Positions 34,955 to 45,155 of a DNA stretch of 64,000 bases are shown one piece after another. Numbering within the stretch: the first letter of the stretch is position 1; each line of letters begins with the position of its first letter. Source of the DNA: Diphasiastrum complanatum (taxonomy: Eukaryota; Streptophyta; Lycopodiopsida; Lycopodiales; Lycopodiaceae); NCBI GenBank assembly GCA_029204225.1, contig CM055095.1:78618403-78682402 (forward strand). The letters are read 5' to 3'. The position numbers were made by a program, and so were the translations under genes. The notes beneath the pieces were generated by a model. It did not search any database. It had not been told where the DNA came from and was given only the letters and a program-made list of their open reading frames with translations.

Positions 34955-36778
34955 GACATCTCCCTAGTGATTATTTGGAATAATCTGGGACTAGAGGAGA
35001 TTTGGGGATTTCTGAGCTGTGAGATATTCATGAATATGGGAAGTAGTGGTAAAGATTGAATTAAGGTTCACTGACTGGCTACCAAATACCATTTAGTTAT
35101 GGATTGGATCAGTGGAATAAAGCTTTGATCTGAACCTTTTGTCCAAAGATGTCTGTATAAGTCAGCCTAATCTTAGTTTGTGCACTAAGATTTGAAGAAG
35201 GCTGAATGATTGAAGGAAATTTATTGATAGAATTATGATGGTCGAAAAATTTGTGATGTGGATTTATTCACTTCAGAGATTTCCCAGAAATGTTATTTAC
35301 TCAAGAGAAATAAAAACTTTTGTAGCTGAGTTACAAGATTCTCAGTGAGATATGTGAGTAACATATGCGGATTTTGGAGGAATCTGCCAGATAAGGACAA
35401 ATGTGTTTATGTACTAGTGCACTTAACCTAGTTGACGAACATAGACATATAATCAAGTATTGTGTTTGACAATTACTTGCAGAGTTAACAAATCTGTTCT
35501 GATAGATCTACTAGTTAGCTTAAAAGTGATTTGGATATGGATCTAAATGTGGTGTTAGACTAGTATAAATAAGATCTGCACCTAGACATTTAAGATTTCT
35601 AGATCATGAGCAATTAACTTGAGTAGTCGATTTACTCTTGTGGAAGTTAATTGGTAAAACGGACAGTGTGAAGAGAATTCACCGGAAACGGTTTGTTCTA
35701 TGTGTATTGCTTGTAAGACACATAATTTATGAGTCATTTGGATTCATTAGGAAATTATGTGCATAGGATACTAATTTCTTGGATGAGTATTTCTCAGTTT
35801 AGAAATAAACTTGATTTAATAGTGATAGTATCCCTGAGAGCTCAATTGGATACCGGATCCTAATGATGCCAAGAATGGTAAAATGAATTTTGGGAATTCA
35901 GCAGAACTTTGTAATCTCTAGATGTTGTTCTAGGAGATTGTATAAAGTTTATATTATTAAAGATGAAATAGTCTTTAATTTCTTGGTTGATTGTAGAATT
36001 TGGAACTCATAATCTGATTGAGAATCGGTTTGGAAGAATATTCTTGGAATCCAATATTTTTCCTTGTGGAAAAGATTTCAGAATGATTCTTATATTTCCT
36101 GAGTTGTATGTTGTACATATACTCCAATATTTTTCAATGATTATGGCTTTAGAATCCTGAGAATTATGATTGACGAATCATAAGATTCTAAATGTTTATG
36201 ATTGACGGATCATAAATTGATACTTAAAAGGTCATTTGAAAGAAATATGAGGATTCTTAAGATAATGAGTAATTCTTGATCAATATAAGAGAGTCAAGGA
36301 TTCAGATCTGTTGGTTGAACTCTAAATTTCTTTACTCTAGCACATACTTGAGATTGTGTGGATCTCACAGCATTTTCATTAAGTAATTGCTTACTTATGA
36401 GGAATTTGCTTACCTTACAGATTGTAGTTTATAAGTGCTTGTGTACAAAGTTCAGTCTATATCTCCAGTTTTGTAGGAGACAGATAAATCTATTAAGATA
36501 CAGATAGATGCTGATTTCTTGCATATGATGCTAGAAATGGGGCTGTTAACTCATTAGAGTAACTGCAGTACTCTGGTTTGAGTTATAATTGTCTGAGACT
36601 TGATGGATTCCCTAGAGATTTTAGATGACTAAATTGTGATATTGTGATATTCTTAAAATATTTGTACCAAGAAGCCATATTTTCTACAAGAAATTGAAAT
36701 GGAATTTCTTTAGCTTTTGAATCTGATCTCTGAAATAAAGAAGTTAATTCACCTAGTGATTCATGTAATTAGGATTAC
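34955..36778. other. 1.8-kb AT-rich stretch without genes
   Basis: Contains only short ORFs and local repeats such as ATGATTGACGGATCATAA-type duplications near 36165-36220. It separates the two inverted copies of the ORF Z fragment. Confidence 0.5.
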
Positions 36779-36816
36779 ATGAAGGTGATGAGCTTTTGTT
36801 TTAAACCTGATCCACA

Positions 36817-37030
36817 CGTACGGCCGTACGACCGTACCGTACGGCCAAAAAAAAAAAAAACATTCGCACAATGGCATTACGTAGGGGAAGGCCCTGCCTC
36901 AGGGCCTTCCTTCCTTGCTGGGAGGGCCCTTGACCAAGGGCGGGAGCCCGAGGGCAAGCCCCGACCAGCAAGGAAGGAAGGCCCTGAGGCAGGGCCTTCC
37001 CCCCCTCCCCCCCCCCCCCCCCCCCCCCCC
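36817..37030. repeat. GC-rich nest of palindromes with A14 and C24 runs
   Basis: CGTACGGCCGTACG (36817-36830) is a perfect palindrome, and GGCCGTACG/CGTACGGCC (36822-36830, 36838-36846) gives a second, competing hairpin. After an A14 run, 38-nt arms at 36884-36921 and 36965-37002 are perfect reverse complements. Each arm is nearly self-complementary (GGAAGGCCCTG CCT CAGGGCCTTCC). The 43-nt spacer forms three more small hairpins (36926-36941, 36941-36950, 36952-36961). A run of 24 C (37007-37030) closes it. Confidence 0.9.
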
Positions 37031-37045
37031 TCGCCCCGAAAAGAC

Positions 37046-37260
37046 TTATTTACTCATTTGGAAAAAGATGGTGCTTTGAGCATGATTGAAGAAAGAGTTT
37101 CTTTTTCATCTTTATGTGATGAGTCCAAGAAAGTCATTTGTGCAACAAGTGGTGTCACATGTATTCATGAAGAAAGTAGATCAAAAGGTTCTATCATGAG
37201 ACTTGGTGAGGAAGATCTCAAGTCAAAAGGGAGAGATGAATGTGAAGTGTTCAAAGTAGG
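37046..37260 (+). pseudogene. Inverted partial copy of ORF Z
   Basis: Encodes FTHLEKDGALSMIEERVSF through GRDECEVFKV with a handful of substitutions relative to the minus ORF at 34241-34470. The frame to its left comes from the palindrome cluster and is not coding. Confidence 0.7.
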
Positions 37261-37578
37261 ATGTACTTTGAATGATGCTTTTGTGAATTCTAGTGAGGGT
37301 TCATTACCATTACCTATATCATTGAATAGAAGTCCAGGTTTGACAAGAAAAAGTACTTCAATCATTCTTATGTTGAAGGTACTATGTATTTTTTTCAGGG
37401 CTTCTAATGTTCGAGATTCTTCCATTTCTTATGATGCAACTATCAAGAGAGACATTGCTAACCACAGATATGACAACAAATATTTTTACCAAAGCATTAA
37501 CCTTGGATGCACACAGAAAGTTTTGTACAGAACTAAGTTTAAAAATCAAGGTATTCATGTATTTAGATTAAGGGGGAG
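37261..37578 (+). pseudogene. Copia RNase H C-terminal scrap and polypurine tract
   Basis: In one plus frame the sequence gives DMTTNIFTKALTLDAHRKFC (about 37458-37520), the ADIFTKAL-type C-terminus of copia RNase H, then a stop. TTAAGGGGGAG (37568-37578) is the polypurine tract, directly before the LTR. The upstream 120 bases do not read as RNase H, so only the last approximately 40 codons remain. Confidence 0.7.
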
Positions 37579-38527
37579 TGTTGGATTCTCCTGCTAATCG
37601 ACTAATCGACATTTTAATCTTCATCCAACTTTTATCTAGTCCTATAGTTTTCTTCGTATTTCTACACAGTCATCAGAAGTACTCGAGAATCGCTCACAGG
37701 TGCATTCGACATATCGACGTTCGGGCATGGTCTGATTAATATCTTGTCGGGTGAAAGACAATTTATTGTTCGCCTTAAATTGAAGCTACATAATATCCTG
37801 GAGGATTCACTGGATGGATGTCAGCTCACTTTGGATGGATGCCAGCTCACTATCCATTATGGTTGACGACCAAATGAGTTGTCCTACTATTGGACGTTGT
37901 CACATTTGCTTAAGTATAAATAGTAGCTCATATTTCTATAGTTTCAAGTTAAGATCTTAGAGCATAATCAATGATATTAGATCATCAACTATTGAATAGA
38001 TAGCGCTCTCTCAAGCCTGCAAGCTTGAACACTCTTGCGCATTCTAGCTCACTCCTTTAGAGTTGATTAGAGATTGATATTACGCTTACTGCTTATCAGT
38101 GGTTGCGCTTAAGTTAGACTTTTATTTAGTCGCTCAAAGATAGTTTAGAGTACGTGGTTTTGATTCGCAAACTTGTTGTACTCATTGACATCTGTTTCGT
38201 TTTCATACCGAATCAATACTATCTTCTTATTGTGTTCAACTTCATCTTAGAATGTATTTGTTTCTGTAGTTTTTGCGATTGATTATTTGTTTGATAATTC
38301 AATGCTTAAATGTTTGGCTACGCAATCACTGTAGTACTAATGATTTCAAAATTAGTTACTATAAGATTGAATCTTATTTCTATCACTATTGTTTTGTTCG
38401 AAATTGATAGAGGTAGTCATGCATAGAGAAAGAAGAAGATAGTTTATTCCGTTGCGCATGATAAGTTTTTTTTTCTTGTCATTTGCGACTTTTTTTCAAC
38501 CTATCTATTACACATCTCTTTCCAACA
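37579..38527 (+). repeat. Copia 3' LTR (plus strand)
   Basis: Starts TGTTGGATTCTCCTGC right after the PPT and ends CTCTTTCCAACA, with TGTTGGA/TCCAACA inverted ends. Length 949 bp. No second LTR is present, and no target duplication can be tested. Confidence 0.85.
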
Positions 38528-38639
38528 GATAGTGTCTGGTGCCGGATTTGGTACATTTTCTTGTTGATCTGTACAAAATGTTGAATAAAAAATATTAGTG
38601 GTATCGTGGAAATGTTCAAATCCTTTTCTGGGGGGATTA
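38528..38639. other. Flank between copia LTR and Penelope-like element
   Basis: No feature; the copia LTR ends and the Penelope-like 3' region begins within about 100 bases. Confidence 0.4.
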
Positions 38640-40110
38640 GGGTTCAAAGGGCATTGGGCTTTGAGGCATTACCAAAATTTCATTTTCCCCTAAGGGATCG
38701 GAATCATCGAACATGTCCATGAGATTTTGCATATTCGGTGGTATAGCTTGAGTGTGTGAGGGTGAGGTGGCCTGGGCAGCTGTGGTTAGAACTGTTTCTC
38801 CAATGGTCATAGACTGGCCCTGTGAGAAAGCAGAGACTAGGGAAGCATCAGTGGACGGGAGAATGGGAAGTGCAGAGCAGGTTGCAGCAGGGGGTGATAG
38901 TGCAGCTGAGGTTGGTTGCCTAGTACGACGACGTGATGAAAACACGTAGAGGAGAGTTTGTCGGAGGTAGCAAAATTATTATCCTTGAAAAAATGGATAT
39001 CCAAGATATCTGTTCCTTTGTTGGAAATGGAAGAAGTGATTTTAATTTTGTCTTCATAACGAAAGTTGTACAAACTTGGAAAGCTATAGAGACTATCATT
39101 AGTACCATTCCATAAACCAAAAGCATTATCAATATATCTTTTGTAATAAATCAGCTCCTGAAAATTTTTCCGTAACTATTCCATATGACATAGGAAAAGA
39201 CCTACATAAATTGCAACAAAATTACTTCCCATAGTTGTACTCTGTACTTGTTGCCAGATTTTCCATCAAAATCCACCTAATGGTGGTTCAGCATGATAGA
39301 GGGCAAAGTCATGATAAGATTAATTCTTTCGGTTCAGAAATCTTCCCTACTGATCATGATTTGTAGTGTGTGCATGCCCTCTTTGGTAGGAATACTGGGA
39401 TACAAGGATTCCACGTCGAAAGTGAAAAGAATGACATTAGGTGGGAGAGTAAGCTCAGAGACTTCTTTAATAAGAGAAAGAGAATCTATAAGATGTTGCG
39501 ATTGCTTAAGAAGTACAGGAAGGAGTTGATGATGTAGCCAGATAGAAGCGTGCTCAAAGATATAACTATTGTAGGAGCATTTAGGTCTTCGTACAAAGGT
39601 GGTTTTATGAATCTTGGGAAGAATGTAATTTATATACAAGCTCTAAAACCATTGGGAGGTACGTGAAGGATGTAGTTGTACTCTTCTTCAGATAAGATAT
39701 GCAAAAACTTGGAGCAAGCAAACTGGATTCTGGAAAGAAGTTTAGACCAGGGAATCTCAAAGACGGATTGATAGATTGTTGTATGAGAGAGCTGGGAGAG
39801 ACATTCATCTACATACCAGGTTAAATTAAGGATTGCCAAACCAAGATTCTTATCTACATGTTTGATAACAATAGAGCTATTAGATGATAATTGCTTAAGG
39901 GCAATTCTAAAATTTCTTGGTAGGTAACCTTTAATAGAACAATTAGATAGAAGAGCCTCAGGAAATTGTTTTCCAGTGTCTAAAATACTTTCAAGGGGAG
40001 AAAACTTCACGGGTGGTTCCTGTTGGTGATTAGGAGTTCTAAAAAGTGAAAAGGATTCATCGGAAGTTTTGAAAAAGTGTCTCAAGCGACAAGATCTACA
40101 AATTTCTTCA
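38640..40110 (-). pseudogene. Penelope-like element reverse transcriptase, frameshifted
   Basis: Minus-strand frames give, in order, SSIVIKHVDKNLGLAILNLT (the xADKNLG motif of PLE RTs), SEEEYNYILHVPPNGF, YINYILPKIHKT, NVILFTFDVESLYPSIPTKE (motif A, FDVxSLYPSIP), then QQVQSTTMGSNFVAIYVGLF (GTAMG-type motif B) and YYKRYIDNAFGLWNG (motif C, YIDD altered to YIDN at 39125-39136), and DILDIHFFKDNNF. This order is diagnostic for Penelope-like elements. Frameshifts occur near 39630, 39300 and 38980. I find no GIY-YIG domain after the RT; the later frame (38637-38945) is Ser/Pro-rich and unrecognised. The left end adjoins a copia integrase. Confidence 0.85.
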
Positions 40111-40129
40111 TAATTGGCAGGAATAGATT

Positions 40130-41100
40130 GAGGATTTTGGTAAATAGGTCAAAGAATAAAGTTTAGACCTAGACTCAAACCAAGGGTACTGAACAAAGCA
40201 AGCACATCCAAAAACTCTAAGGTGATCAACCTTAGGTTTCTTCTTGAATAAGACTTCATATGCTGATCTTCCTACAAGTGTATTGGAGGTAATCTATTGC
40301 ACAATTTATTGCTTCTCCCAATATTCAATAGGCAAAGAAGCTTCAACTCGGATTGCTTTAGCACATTCACATAGAGATCAATTTTTCCTTTCGGCATCCC
40401 CATCATAGAACTTGTTGGAGATGTATTCACCTCCTCCATCACATCTCAAAGCTTTAACTTTGAAAGAAAACTATTTCTCAACATAAGCTTTGAAAACTAG
40501 GAAGTGTTCAAACACCATAGCTTTTGAAGAAAGAAGGTACAACCAAGTATATCTTGTAAAATCATCAATGAAGGTAACAAAACAAGTAGCAACACCAATA
40601 CTTTTTGAGGAAGAAAAGTGAACATCCGAGTGAATTAATTCCAAAGGATGAGAAGTCTTAATAGAAGACTTTCGATATGGCTTTCTATGTGATTTTGCAA
40701 TAGCACAAGCCTCACATGGCTTGATATCTTTGGGAAGTGATCTTGGTAGGCCAATAGCCTTATCATTCTTGATCATAGAAAGCATAGATTTGTAGTTGGG
40801 AGTCCCAACCTCCTATGCCATAACTCCTCCTTAGTTATAAAAGAAATTTCACAAAAATTTGCATTTTCATAAGAATTTAACTTGAAGATGCCACCATATC
40901 TAGATCCATTAGCTAGGATCTCATCTCCTTTCTTAATAAAGCAAGTATTGGCATTTAATTTCACATCACAACCACAATCAAGCAACTTTTTAACACTTAT
41001 CAAGTTCTTTGTAAGGTTAAGAACAAAAAGAACATTGGAAAGTGATAGAACTTTAGAAGAAGCAAGTTTTAATGGAATATTGCCAATTCCTTCAATAGAG
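40130..41100 (-). pseudogene. Copia-C GAG-pre-integrase and integrase
   Basis: Minus frames: MISVKKLLDCGCDVKLN, ELWHRRLGLP, then KPCEACAIAKSHRKPY (HHCC zinc-binding part), PLELIHSDVHFSSS (first catalytic Asp), ATCFVTFIDDFTRYTWLY, and near 40200-40280 SNTLVGRSAYEVLFKKKPKV followed by DHLRVFGCACFV. Frameshifts and stops separate the blocks. The sequence ends at the Penelope-like junction, so the integrase C-terminus and everything after it is lost. Confidence 0.85.
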
Positions 41101-41573
41101 AATTCATGATCATTTGTTGTATAAATAGATCTTTAAGTCCTTTATAAGGTACAATAGAGTCGACTCCTTTGAACAACACATATGTGGTGAGGCACCACTA
41201 ACAATGTACCATGCTCCATCCTTCTTGAAGGGTGTTGAAGAAAAGCCTGACACCATGAGGGATCCTTCTCCATCACTTGCAATAAAGTCTTCTTCTTTCT
41301 CATTAGAGAGATTTGCTTGTTTGAGTTGATTTTTTTTTTTTTGAAGCAATTAGAGGCATAGTGCCCCTTTTTGCCACAAAAGAAACACTTGATTTTCTTC
41401 TTCTTGGTCTTGGAAGTAGAAGGATGAGTTGAGTCATCCTCTTCTCCATCTTTGTCTTTGTCCTTTGCTTTGTCTTTGGTGAAGGCTTGAGAAAACTGGT
41501 TCTTGCTCCTCCCTTTGTGCTTGTCCTTGACAAAAAGAGCTTTGTCCTTGTCCATATGCTCGAGTTTGTTCAT
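41101..41573 (-). pseudogene. Copia-C zinc knuckle and protease start
   Basis: The zinc knuckle CFFCGKKGHYASNC (CX2CX4HX4C) lies within a Lys-rich region. A run of A/T (about 41327-41343) shifts frame, after which GAWYIVSGASPHMCCSKEST corresponds to the protease active-site region (WxxDSGAS in active copies; here the Asp is replaced by Val), so the protease appears dead. Confidence 0.8.
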
Positions 41574-42211
41574 CCTTGAGAGTTTGTAATTTGCCTTGCT
41601 TCTTCAGAGATGAGGATTCCTTGAAGAGTCTCCAAATTGGGCAACTCCTCCTTTATGGCAAAGGATTGAACAAGATTATCATAGTCATCTTTCAAGCCAT
41701 TAAAAATGACTTGTACTAGATCATCTTGATTGATTGTGACACCAACACAAGCAAGCTCCCTATGAAGATCTTTTACTCTTAGAACATAATTTGATGCACT
41801 CTCCTCACTTCTTTGAAAGCTTTGAAAAATCTGATTTCTAAGAGTGAGTATTCTAGAAGTGTTTTTAGCTTCATAAATAGACTTTAGTGCATCCCAAGCT
41901 TCCTTAGAAGTGGTGCAAGATCCTATTTCTCTTAGAATCTCATTAGAGACATTCATTTTAATGAAGTGTAGAGCCATCCTAGCTCTCTTCCTATACTTTG
42001 GTATTTCAAGTTGTGCTTGAGGCTCCTCCTTGATACCAAGTACTATATCCATAACATCCTGGAGTATAAGAACAGACTCCATCCTAACCTTCCATATTGA
42101 ATAATTGGAGGTACTTAGTCTTTCACTTGGTTCTAAGAGATATCCTTCTACAAGTGCCATATTGTGAAGACTTCTTGTTATTGGACAATTATATGTTTGA
42201 GCTTGTTCCAA
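41570..42211 (-). CDS. Copia-C gag capsid region
   Basis: An open frame of 213 codons on the minus strand. After a short leader peptide the typical copia gag start ERLSTSNYSIWKVRMESVLI appears, then RARMALHFIKMNVSNEILRE, SKEAWDALKSIYEAKNTSRI and LRNQIFQSFQRSEESASNYV. It is the UBN2-type gag of plant copia elements and closely resembles copia-A gag. It ends by a stop just before the Lys-rich zinc knuckle region, which is in another frame, so translation as a full gag would need a frame change. Which Met is used (first at 42211 or MALVEGY) is uncertain. Confidence 0.85.
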   Translation of the reverse strand: MEQAQTYNCPITRSLHNMALVEGYLLEPSERLSTSNYSIWKVRMESVLILQDVMDIVLGIKEEPQAQLEIPKYRKRARMALHFIKMNVSNEILREIGSCTTSKEAWDALKSIYEAKNTSRILTLRNQIFQSFQRSEESASNYVLRVKDLHRELACVGVTINQDDLVQVIFNGLKDDYDNLVQSFAIKEELPNLETLQGILISEEARQITNSQG

Positions 42212-42905
42212 ACAAACTAAATGTTGCTACTCTCTTTCACTATAGGAATCTTCAAGGGTGTACTACCAAATCATATGTGAAATCTTGCAACAGAATTTGA
42301 GATAGATCTCAAATATTCCACCAAAACAAGATAAACTAGATCAATCTCACAAAATGAATTAAAGAGTATAGACAACTTTTTATTCTACTTTTGGCATGTG
42401 TGAAATGCTTCAAAAGACAACACTATTGATTTAAAGGAAGCTCAATGTGTTCAATAACTCAAAACTATGTCTTAATCTCAACTTTCTTGTATTGATTTCT
42501 CAAAAGAAATGGATTGTGAATCAAGCAAAATTGGATCAAATCAAAAAGTGGTCACTCGGATTTTGGGACTCTCCCTACCCTCTTTAAGAGCTTATAACTC
42601 TTGATAGACACATCAAATATTTCTACGGAAAGTACTCCTTATAAGCTTTTCATCAAGCTATAAGATCAATATCTTTGGATCTAAGATGAAGGAAATAAAG
42701 AGGTCTGAAAATCTCTGATTTTCACACGTGCGGAATTCCAAAATTCCATACAATGTCAATTCTGATATGAAAATCTTGTTTCTATCCTCTTTGATCCAAA
42801 CACTTTTCAAGAAAAGGTAAAGGAAAGTGGTAAACAACTTTTTGCTTGAATTGAGCTCACAAATTCTTGCACAATCAGTGATAATAGCATGCAAAGCTTA
42901 ATTTG
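42212..42905 (-). other. Copia-C leader
   Basis: Non-coding sequence between PBS and gag. Minus ORF 42658-42894 has no recognised domain. Confidence 0.6.
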
Positions 42906-42917
42906 GCTCTGATTCCA
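42906..42917 (-). other. Copia-C primer-binding site, one mismatch
   Basis: Minus-strand TGGAATCAGAGC differs by one base from the initiator tRNA-Met PBS TGGTATCAGAGC and directly abuts the LTR. Confidence 0.8.
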
Positions 42918-43713
42918 TGATGAAAATCCAGCAAGTTCACACATGTGGGGGACAATCCTCAAGAGTGGATGATCTTATTAAGCTTTGTGTTTAGTACATA
43001 AACTGATTCTAGATTGAGTATCAAGATCTAGTTTTAGAATTTATGACCAAAGCACAATCTAGCATGCTAGTAATCAAAGAATGATTGCTTTCATTGTCAA
43101 AAGAGAAGAAGTACAGGAATTTGATGCATTAGCATAACCTTCTACTCGAGTTAGAGAGAGGAAGAGAGAGAGCAAAATTTAAGCAAACAATATGATAGAT
43201 CCAAAATGACATGGAATAGCTTCAAAGCTTGGTTCTTCATAAAAAATTATGAGCGGGCTTACACATATTTATGGAGATTGGAGTAGCTCGAGGTAGAGCC
43301 TTCTCTCTTCTACTTTCTTACACATCTAAAAGTAAAAACTAAAGAACTACTGACATTTGTCACTTTACATGCATGTATGTCTACCTACTTTTACCAAGTG
43401 TCAAATTCTAAACTAAAATTGTCCGAATCACTATGCATGTGTCCAATTCACTTTGTACATGCCTTGCATGTCACTTTGGATCACTTACAATCATTGCATT
43501 GATATGCCACAAGTTTCTACAGGCCCATAATTGGCATTTCTATGTCTACATTCTATATGCATGTTGTATTTGACCAACTAGACTCATGAAAACCATGTAG
43601 CTCGAGTTTCTTCTAGGACAAATTTGGCACTTGCAATATGAAACATTACATACACATAGAAAAAACTTTTACTAAAGCCTAAAGTCAAGATAGATGACTT
43701 TTTATTTTCAACA
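42918..43713 (-). repeat. Copia-C 5' LTR
   Basis: Plus-strand ends TGATGAAAATCC and ATTTTCAACA are inverted repeats of each other apart from one base. Contains GAGAGAGGAAGAGAGAG and a GATTCTAGATTGAGTATCAAG block that recurs in the LTR at 48915-49685. Confidence 0.8.
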
Positions 43714-44524
43714 TTAGATAACTAAGAAGGAAATAGAGAAGGAGATGTGAGAACTGAAACTCTATATCAAAAAAGTGCTTAACTCCAAACTAGTTTCGCT
43801 TGATTTCTCAAGCTCATCAATGGAGCACTCAAAGGTGTGTGTTACAAATGAGATCACCTTTTCTATTCATACTAAGAGAGAGGCACCTACCATTTAGACT
43901 AATGTCATTTGGTTCATGCCACTTGGCCCCGTCAAAATTTGGCCAGTAATGACCAAGTGACGAAAGAGACCAAATCACCATAAATTTGTAATAAATGACC
44001 ATGTGACAAAATAAATGCACAATAGTGTTATGTCTAAATGACGTCGCAATCAACCAAAAGGCTTCAACCTTGATTTTACCAAGAAATATTTCAGTTTTCT
44101 CGGATTTTTCCAACTGACAAGCGGTTTTGGCATATCCTGTGGCTCCCGGACTTGTTGGCATAGCCGTTGGAGTTTAAGGTTTAGAATAGCGTTGGCACAA
44201 AACAAACAAGCTTAGAAAAAAGAGAGAATGATACATAGTGTGAAACCATGAGTGTATCTAAAAGGTTATTTTTGATGCACAAACATTCCATAAACTTAGA
44301 TAACTAAGAAGGAAATAGAGGAGGAGATAAAAGAAATGAAACTATTATTCAAAAAAGTGCTTAACTCCATTATATAACTAGTTTCGCTTGATTTTTCAAG
44401 CTCATCAGTGGAGCACTCAAAGGTGTGAGTTACAAAATTTATACTAAGAGAGAGACACCTACCATTTAGACTAATGAGCTATTGGAAATTTAGGGTCTTT
44501 AGGATTTAGGATAAAATATTCAAT

Positions 44525-44675
<151 letters not shown>

Positions 44676-44676
44676 G

Positions 44677-44719
44677 GTTTAGGGTTCAAGGTTTTAGGGT
44701 TTAGGGTTTAGGATTTAGG
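44677..44719 (+). repeat. Interstitial telomere-like motif run
   Basis: Contains GGTTTAGGG, TTTTAGGGTTTAGGGTTTAGG and related degenerate units of the plant telomere repeat TTTAGGG. A shorter degenerate run precedes the CT tract (about 44477-44505). Confidence 0.8.
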
Positions 44720-45155
44720 CTAAAAGAAATAGGCTAGCGTTGGCACAAAACAAACAAGCTTAGAAAAAGAGAGAATGATACATAGTGTGAAACCACGAGT
44801 GGATTTAAAAGGTTATTTTAGATGCACAAACATTCCATAAACTTAAATAACTAAGAAGAAAATAGAGAAGGATATGAAAGAAATGAAACCCTTATTCAAA
44901 AAAGTGCTTAACTCCAAACTAGTTTCGCTTGATTTCTCAAGCTCATCAATGGAGCACTCAAAAGTGTGAGTTACAAATGAGATCTCCTTCTCTATTTATA
45001 CTAAGAGAGAGGCACCTACCTTTTAGACTAAAGTCATTTGGTTCATGCCACTTGGCCTCGGCAAAATTTGGCCAATAATGACCAAGTAACAAAAGAGACC
45101 AAATCACCATAAATTGGTAAATGACCGTGTGACAAAATAAATGCACAACAGTGTG

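Larger units (their letters stand above)
40130..43713 (-). mobile_element. Copia-C: 3'-truncated copia element
   Basis: Minus-strand order: 5' LTR (42918-43713), PBS (42906-42917), gag, zinc knuckle, protease and integrase, then a break near 40130 where the Penelope-like element begins. RT, RNase H and the 3' LTR are gone. Confidence 0.85.

Noticed and set aside
37261-37400. Tiny intron between GTACTATG and TTTTTTTCAG
   Set aside because: It would be about 20 bases long, too short for a spliceosomal intron, and the flanking frames are retrotransposon debris.
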